A stretch of 10,722 bases of DNA from JBIOJM01 sp044450785. GTDB taxonomy: Bacteria; Planctomycetota; Planctomycetia; Isosphaerales; Isosphaeraceae. This document shows positions 7,234 through 10,722 of this stretch, piece after piece. The DNA lies in assembly GCA_044450785.1 (NCBI GenBank), contig JBIOJM010000346.1, positions 1-10,722 on the forward strand, in the 5' to 3' direction. The notes below the pieces were generated by a model. The model had not been told where the DNA came from. It worked only from the letters and a program-made list of their open reading frames with translations, and searched no databases. Each line of letters opens with the position of its first letter. Position 1 is the first letter of the stretch. A program made the position numbers and the translations under genes.

Positions 7234-7587
7234 ATGGGGAAGATCACGATTGACCCATCAGGTGAAACCGTCCACCTGGTCAATCAGATCCGAGCCGTGG
7301 ATCGCCGCGCACTGGCCGAGCTGTTCCAGCGGCACCGCAACCGCCTGCTGAGGATGCTCAAGCTGCGCACCGACGCGCGGGGGTATGGTAAGATCGACGC
7401 CTCCGACGTGCTTCAGGACGGCTTGCTCGACCTGGTGAATCGGGTGAAGAGCTGGCAGCTCACTCGAGCCGAGACCGCGGTGGTGCTGGACATTACTGAA
7501 GAGGCCGGAGCCAAGCGTTACATCCGGGCACTCAAGAAGCTCAAGACGATCGTGGCGGCGATGCCGGGAGGCCTGGAAGGATTTTGA
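7234..7587 (+). CDS. Truncated ECF sigma factor homologue (internal deletion: start of sigma2 joined to sigma4.2)
   Basis: 117 residues; ECF sigma factors usually have about 170-200. An in-frame TAA at 7228-7230 rules out an upstream start. Residues 13-72 match the beginning of sigma2 in planctomycete ECF factors (RALAELFQRHRNRLLRMLKLR, then DASDVLQDGLLDL). From about residue 75 the protein reads QLTRAETAVVLDITEEAGAKR and continues to PGGLEGF, the helix-turn-helix of sigma4.2 and the family C-terminus. The rest of sigma2 (core and -10 contacts), the linker and sigma4.1, roughly 80 residues, are missing, yet the frame is intact. It should not initiate transcription as a normal sigma; it could bind DNA, act as an antagonist or serve as a translated leader for the kinase, whose ATG lies three bases after its stop. 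ECF-kinase gene pairing is common in Planctomycetes, and ECF activation by a Hanks kinase is known elsewhere (EcfP/PknT in Vibrio). Family assignment is firm; function is open. Confidence 0.8.
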   Translation: MGKITIDPSGETVHLVNQIRAVDRRALAELFQRHRNRLLRMLKLRTDARGYGKIDASDVLQDGLLDLVNRVKSWQLTRAETAVVLDITEEAGAKRYIRALKKLKTIVAAMPGGLEGF

Positions 7588-9089
7588 TCGATGTCGATGT
7601 CGGATTCGGAACAGTATGACCTGCTCGATCGACTGGCGGAGGAATTCGCGGAGCGCTTCCGGCGCGGCGAACGCCCCGCGCTCAAGGAATACACCGATCG
7701 CTACCCGAAGCTGGCCGATGAGATCCGCGATCTCTTCCCGGCGATGGTGAAGGTGGAGCAGGCCGAGGGTGTCGGGCAGGGCGAGAAGCAGTCCGGGGAT
7801 TCCCGGGGCGCCAATCCGCCCCTGAGGCAGATCGGCGACTACCGGATCCTCCGCGAGATTGGCCGCGGCGGGATGGGGGTCGTGTACGAGGCCGAGCAGA
7901 TCTCGCTGGGCCGCCGCGTGGCGCTCAAGGTCCTGCCGCGGCAGGTATCCAGCGACCGGATGATCCAGGAGCGGTTCCGCCGCGAGGCCCGCGCCGCGGC
8001 ACGACTGCACCACACCAACATCGTGCCTGTATTCGAGGTGGGCCAGGATGGAGACGTCCGCTTTTACGCCATGCAGTTCATCCAGGGTCAGGGGCTCGAG
8101 GCAGTCATCACCGAGCTGCGGCGGCTCCGCGACCGGGCCGGATCCGAGTCCCAGATCAGGGCGGTCGCTGTGGACCAGTCTCTCCGGCCCCGCGGAGAAC
8201 ACTCCCGCCAGGGCATCGAGGGCTCGACAGTCGGGGAAGGGGTTGAGGTCAGCCCGGTGTTACAGTCCATTCTGACCGGCCGGTTCGACCCTGGCGGCCG
8301 GTCCCCGGAGCGGGTGGAAGCCTCACAATCGATGCTGGCCGGGGCCGCGAGCGGAGGCCTTTCGACACTGGCCGGGACCGGGATGGAACGTCGAGCCGCC
8401 GAATCCGACCCCGCACTGGCGCGCACCCACGTCGAGAATGCGGCAGCAGGCGATACAAACCTCCCAGAACGGGCGCATCGGTCCGCACCAGGGTTGTCAT
8501 CGTCGGCCTCGATATCCTCAAGCTCGGCGATCCTGCCCGGGGGTACCCAGCTCTCGTCCGTCGAGTCAGGTCGGCGGGCGTTTTTCCGGAGCCTGGCGCA
8601 CATTGGCCGGCAGGTCGCCGGCGGCCTCGCCTACGCCCATGCGCGGGGGATCGTGCACCGGGACATCAAGCCGTCGAACTTGCTCCTGGACACCGAGGGT
8701 GTGGTGTGGATCACCGATTTCGGCCTGGCCAAGGGGGACGACGAGGGACTGACCCAGAACGGCGACATCCTGGGCACGATTCGCTACATGGCCCCCGAAC
8801 GGTTCCGGGGTGAAGGGGATGCTCGGGCCGACGTCTACGCGCTGGGGTTAACGCTCTACGAGCTGCTCACGCTGCGCTCGGGATTCGACTCCCCGGACCG
8901 GCTCAAATTGATTGAGCAGATCAAGACCGAGGAGCCGGAGCGGCCACGGGCGATCGATGCCCGGATCCCGCGTGATCTGGAGACGATCGTGCTCAAGGCG
9001 ATCGAGAAGGACCCCAAGGCGCGGTACCAGTCGGCCGAGGCGATGGGCGAGGACCTCGGGCGGTTCCTCGCCGACGAGCCGATCCGGGC
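7465..9089 (+). repeat. Direct duplication, copy B (sigma tail + kinase module)
   Basis: Partner of 2278-3911. The junction between sigma stop and kinase start is conserved nearly base for base (tttTGA, three bases, ATGTCGAT). The copy ends at ccgatccgggc (9079-9089); beyond that the TM, coiled-coil and WD40 sequences differ from copy A. Confidence 0.85.
7575..7581 (+). promoter_or_regulatory. Ribosome binding site of the second kinase
   Basis: GGAAGGA lies 9 bases before ATG 7591, within the last codons of the sigma homologue (the GGLEGF end). This placement means ribosomes finishing the sigma frame pass over the kinase start site, consistent with translational coupling. Confidence 0.65.
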
Positions 9090-10722
9090 GCGGCGGGCGG
9101 CGGCGGCCGAGCGGTACGCCCGCTGGGCGCGGCATCACCCGGGGATCGCCGTGCTGGGGGCGGTGCTGACGGCCGTGCTGATCCTGGCCACGACGGCCTC
9201 GTTGATCGTGGCGGGGCGCATGGCCCGGCTGGCCGAGCACGAGCGAAACGCGGCCCTCGCCGAGCGATCGGCACGCCAGGAGGCGAACCGCCAGGCGAAG
9301 GCCGAATCCCTGGCACGGGTGGAGGAGGCCGGGGCCCGCCGCAAGGCGGACCACGCCAACGCCAGCCTCCGCGCCACCCAGGAGGAGCTGCGCCGGACCG
9401 TGTACGCCACCCGCTCCAACCTCGCCCTGGCCGCCTGGGACGCCGCCGACGTCCGCCGCCTTCGCAATCTCCTCGACCTGATGCGGCCAACCCCGGGCGA
9501 GCCCGAGCTCCGCGGCTGGGAGTGGCGCTATCTCTGGCAGCTCGGTCACGAGGATCGGCTCACGCTCCGGGCCCAGGAGGACAGTTTCACCGACGTGGTG
9601 TTCAGTCCCGACGGGCAGACCCTCGCCGGCCTCGAGGGGAAAGGCCGCATCCAGCTCTGGGACCGGCACACCGGGGAGTTCCGGCTGACGACGGGGGGGG
9701 TCACGACCCAGGGCCGGCGCGCGAGTCTGGGCAGCGGCGTCAGTGCCCTCGCGTTCAGCCCCGACGGCCGCAGCCTCGCCGGGCCCGGTCCCGACGCGAG
9801 CCTGATGCTCTACGCCGCCGACTCGGGCCTGCCCACCCTCAGCCTCGAGGGCTCCCCGGGCGCGGTTCAGGGGCTGGCCTGGAGCCCGGATGGCCGGACC
9901 CTCATCGCCGCTCTCTCTGCCCACTCTATGCGGGTCTGGGACGCCCGCGACGGCCATCTGATCCACAGGGTCTTCGGCGGACACAGCGGCCCGGTCGCCG
10001 CCGTCGCGTTCAGCCCCGATGGCCGCACCATCGCCTCGGCCAGCTACGACCACACGGTCAAGCTCTGGAGCCTTGAGGACCCACGGCAACCGCGCGCCGT
10101 CCTCAAAGGGCACACCGACGAGGTCCGCGCCGTGGCCTTCAGCCCCGACGGCGGGCGGGTCGCCTCCGCCGGACGCGACCGGTCCCTCCGGATCTGGGAT
10201 GTCAAGTCAGGGGCGGAGCTCGCCGTGATCTGGGGGCACCCCAGTTCGGTGTTGTCTCTGGCCTACGGACTTGACAACTCGAGGGTCGTGACGGGCTCCG
10301 CCGACGAGACGGTACGCGTCTGGGACACCGCCTCGGGCCAGGAGCTTCGCACCTTCAAGGGGCACACCGACGAGGTCCGCGCGGTGGCCGTGAGCCCCGA
10401 CGGACGCGACCTTGCCTCGGCGAGCGCCGACGCGACGGTGCGGGTCTGGGACGCCGCCAGCCCGCCTCGCCCCCGCACGCTCCAGAGCCCCTCCGTGCTG
10501 ACCTACGGCGGGGGCGTGGAATGCCTGGCGTTCAGCCCGGACGGCCGCCGGCTGATCTCGGGCCACGACGACCACGCACTGCGGGTCTGGGAACTCCCCT
10601 CGGGACGGCCGCTGCACGTGATCAAAGGTCACTCCCAGCGCATCATGTGCGTCGCGTTCAGCCCCGACGGCCGCACCATCGCCTCCGGCGGCGTGGACGG
10701 CACGGTGCGGCTGTGGGACGCC
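7591..10722 (+). CDS. Membrane-anchored Hanks-type Ser/Thr protein kinase with WD40 repeats, 3' end outside window
   Basis: The frame is open for 1044 codons to the right edge. Leader 6-60 and kinase about 84-496 closely match the upstream kinase: G91-x-GG-M-G96, Lys113, Glu132, HRDIKPSN with Asp358/Lys360/Asn363, DFG 376-378, APE 401-403. The inter-lobe insertion (184-326) is four residues shorter. The activation loop reads LTQNGDILGT, so the Ser394 equivalent is Asn. A TM segment spans about 517-541, then a charged coiled coil (about 543-600), a helical linker with TVYATRSNLALAAW and LRGWEWRYL, and at least nine WD40 blades from about 660 on. These linker and WD40 sequences resemble the left-edge WD40 gene more than the upstream kinase: both have a blade with AGPGPDA. 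It is probably co-expressed with the truncated sigma gene. Whether it ends in a TPR tail like its neighbour cannot be seen. The likely role is a receptor-like kinase sensing through its WD40 domain; ligand and substrates are unknown. Confidence 0.93.
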   Translation, partial: MSMSDSEQYDLLDRLAEEFAERFRRGERPALKEYTDRYPKLADEIRDLFPAMVKVEQAEGVGQGEKQSGDSRGANPPLRQIGDYRILREIGRGGMGVVYEAEQISLGRRVALKVLPRQVSSDRMIQERFRREARAAARLHHTNIVPVFEVGQDGDVRFYAMQFIQGQGLEAVITELRRLRDRAGSESQIRAVAVDQSLRPRGEHSRQGIEGSTVGEGVEVSPVLQSILTGRFDPGGRSPERVEASQSMLAGAASGGLSTLAGTGMERRAAESDPALARTHVENAAAGDTNLPERAHRSAPGLSSSASISSSSAILPGGTQLSSVESGRRAFFRSLAHIGRQVAGGLAYAHARGIVHRDIKPSNLLLDTEGVVWITDFGLAKGDDEGLTQNGDILGTIRYMAPERFRGEGDARADVYALGLTLYELLTLRSGFDSPDRLKLIEQIKTEEPERPRAIDARIPRDLETIVLKAIEKDPKARYQSAEAMGEDLGRFLADEPIRARRAAAAERYARWARHHPGIAVLGAVLTAVLILATTASLIVAGRMARLAEHERNAALAERSARQEANRQAKAESLARVEEAGARRKADHANASLRATQEELRRTVYATRSNLALAAWDAADVRRLRNLLDLMRPTPGEPELRGWEWRYLWQLGHEDRLTLRAQEDSFTDVVFSPDGQTLAGLEGKGRIQLWDRHTGEFRLTTGGVTTQGRRASLGSGVSALAFSPDGRSLAGPGPDASLMLYAADSGLPTLSLEGSPGAVQGLAWSPDGRTLIAALSAHSMRVWDARDGHLIHRVFGGHSGPVAAVAFSPDGRTIASASYDHTVKLWSLEDPRQPRAVLKGHTDEVRAVAFSPDGGRVASAGRDRSLRIWDVKSGAELAVIWGHPSSVLSLAYGLDNSRVVTGSADETVRVWDTASGQELRTFKGHTDEVRAVAVSPDGRDLASASADATVRVWDAASPPRPRTLQSPSVLTYGGGVECLAFSPDGRRLISGHDDHALRVWELPSGRPLHVIKGHSQRIMCVAFSPDGRTIASGGVDGTVRLWDA

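Overview
The window is high-GC, gene-dense DNA of the kind found in large-genome Planctomycetota, most likely an Isosphaeraceae/Gemmataceae-type organism. The pointers are Ser/Thr kinases carrying the planctomycete-style N-terminal leader (motif RYPELADDIRELFPA), a kinase-TM-coiled coil-WD40 architecture, and an ECF-type sigma C-terminus ending KRYIRALKKLK...PGGLEGF directly upstream of a kinase. The taxonomic call is inference from protein style; there is no rRNA or marker gene here. All genes are on the + strand.

Layout: (1) 2-2296 is the 3' part of a very large WD40 protein that enters from the left edge. It holds the end of one WD40 block, a helical linker normally found between the membrane segment and the WD40 domain of the neighbouring kinases, and then 14 more WD40 blades. 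(2) 2278-2397 is a decayed C-terminal stub of an ECF sigma factor gene. It overlaps the end of the WD40 gene and could still be read as a 33-codon ORF starting in a TGATG overlap. (3) 2401-7041 is a complete 1546-residue receptor-like kinase: N-terminal leader, Hanks-type kinase domain with a ~147-residue insertion, one TM segment, coiled coil, 14 WD40 blades and a TPR-like tail. (4) 7042-7233 is a gene-free gap with one hairpin. (5) 7234-7587 is a 117-residue ECF sigma homologue in which the start of sigma2 is joined in frame to the sigma4.2 helix-turn-helix, with the middle missing. (6) 7591-10722 is a second kinase-TM-WD40 gene that runs off the right edge (1044 codons visible).

How it fits together: there are two tandem [ECF sigma C-terminus - 3 nt - kinase] units. 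From the last ~38 sigma codons to the end of the kinase C-lobe they are close copies, whereas the membrane, coiled-coil and WD40 parts are diverged. In both units the sigma reading frame stops three bases before the kinase ATG, so kinase translation is probably coupled to it. In unit 1 the sigma gene has been cut down to a stub that has also lost its basic DNA-binding residues. In unit 2 the sigma gene is internally deleted. Neither sigma looks able to act as a normal sigma factor. The most noteworthy content is therefore a kinase-receptor array in which the sigma partner is shrinking to a leader peptide or small regulator, and in which the sensor (WD40) modules are shuffled and amplified independently of the kinase module. 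Biochemical functions are inferred from domain families; substrates and ligands cannot be read from the sequence.
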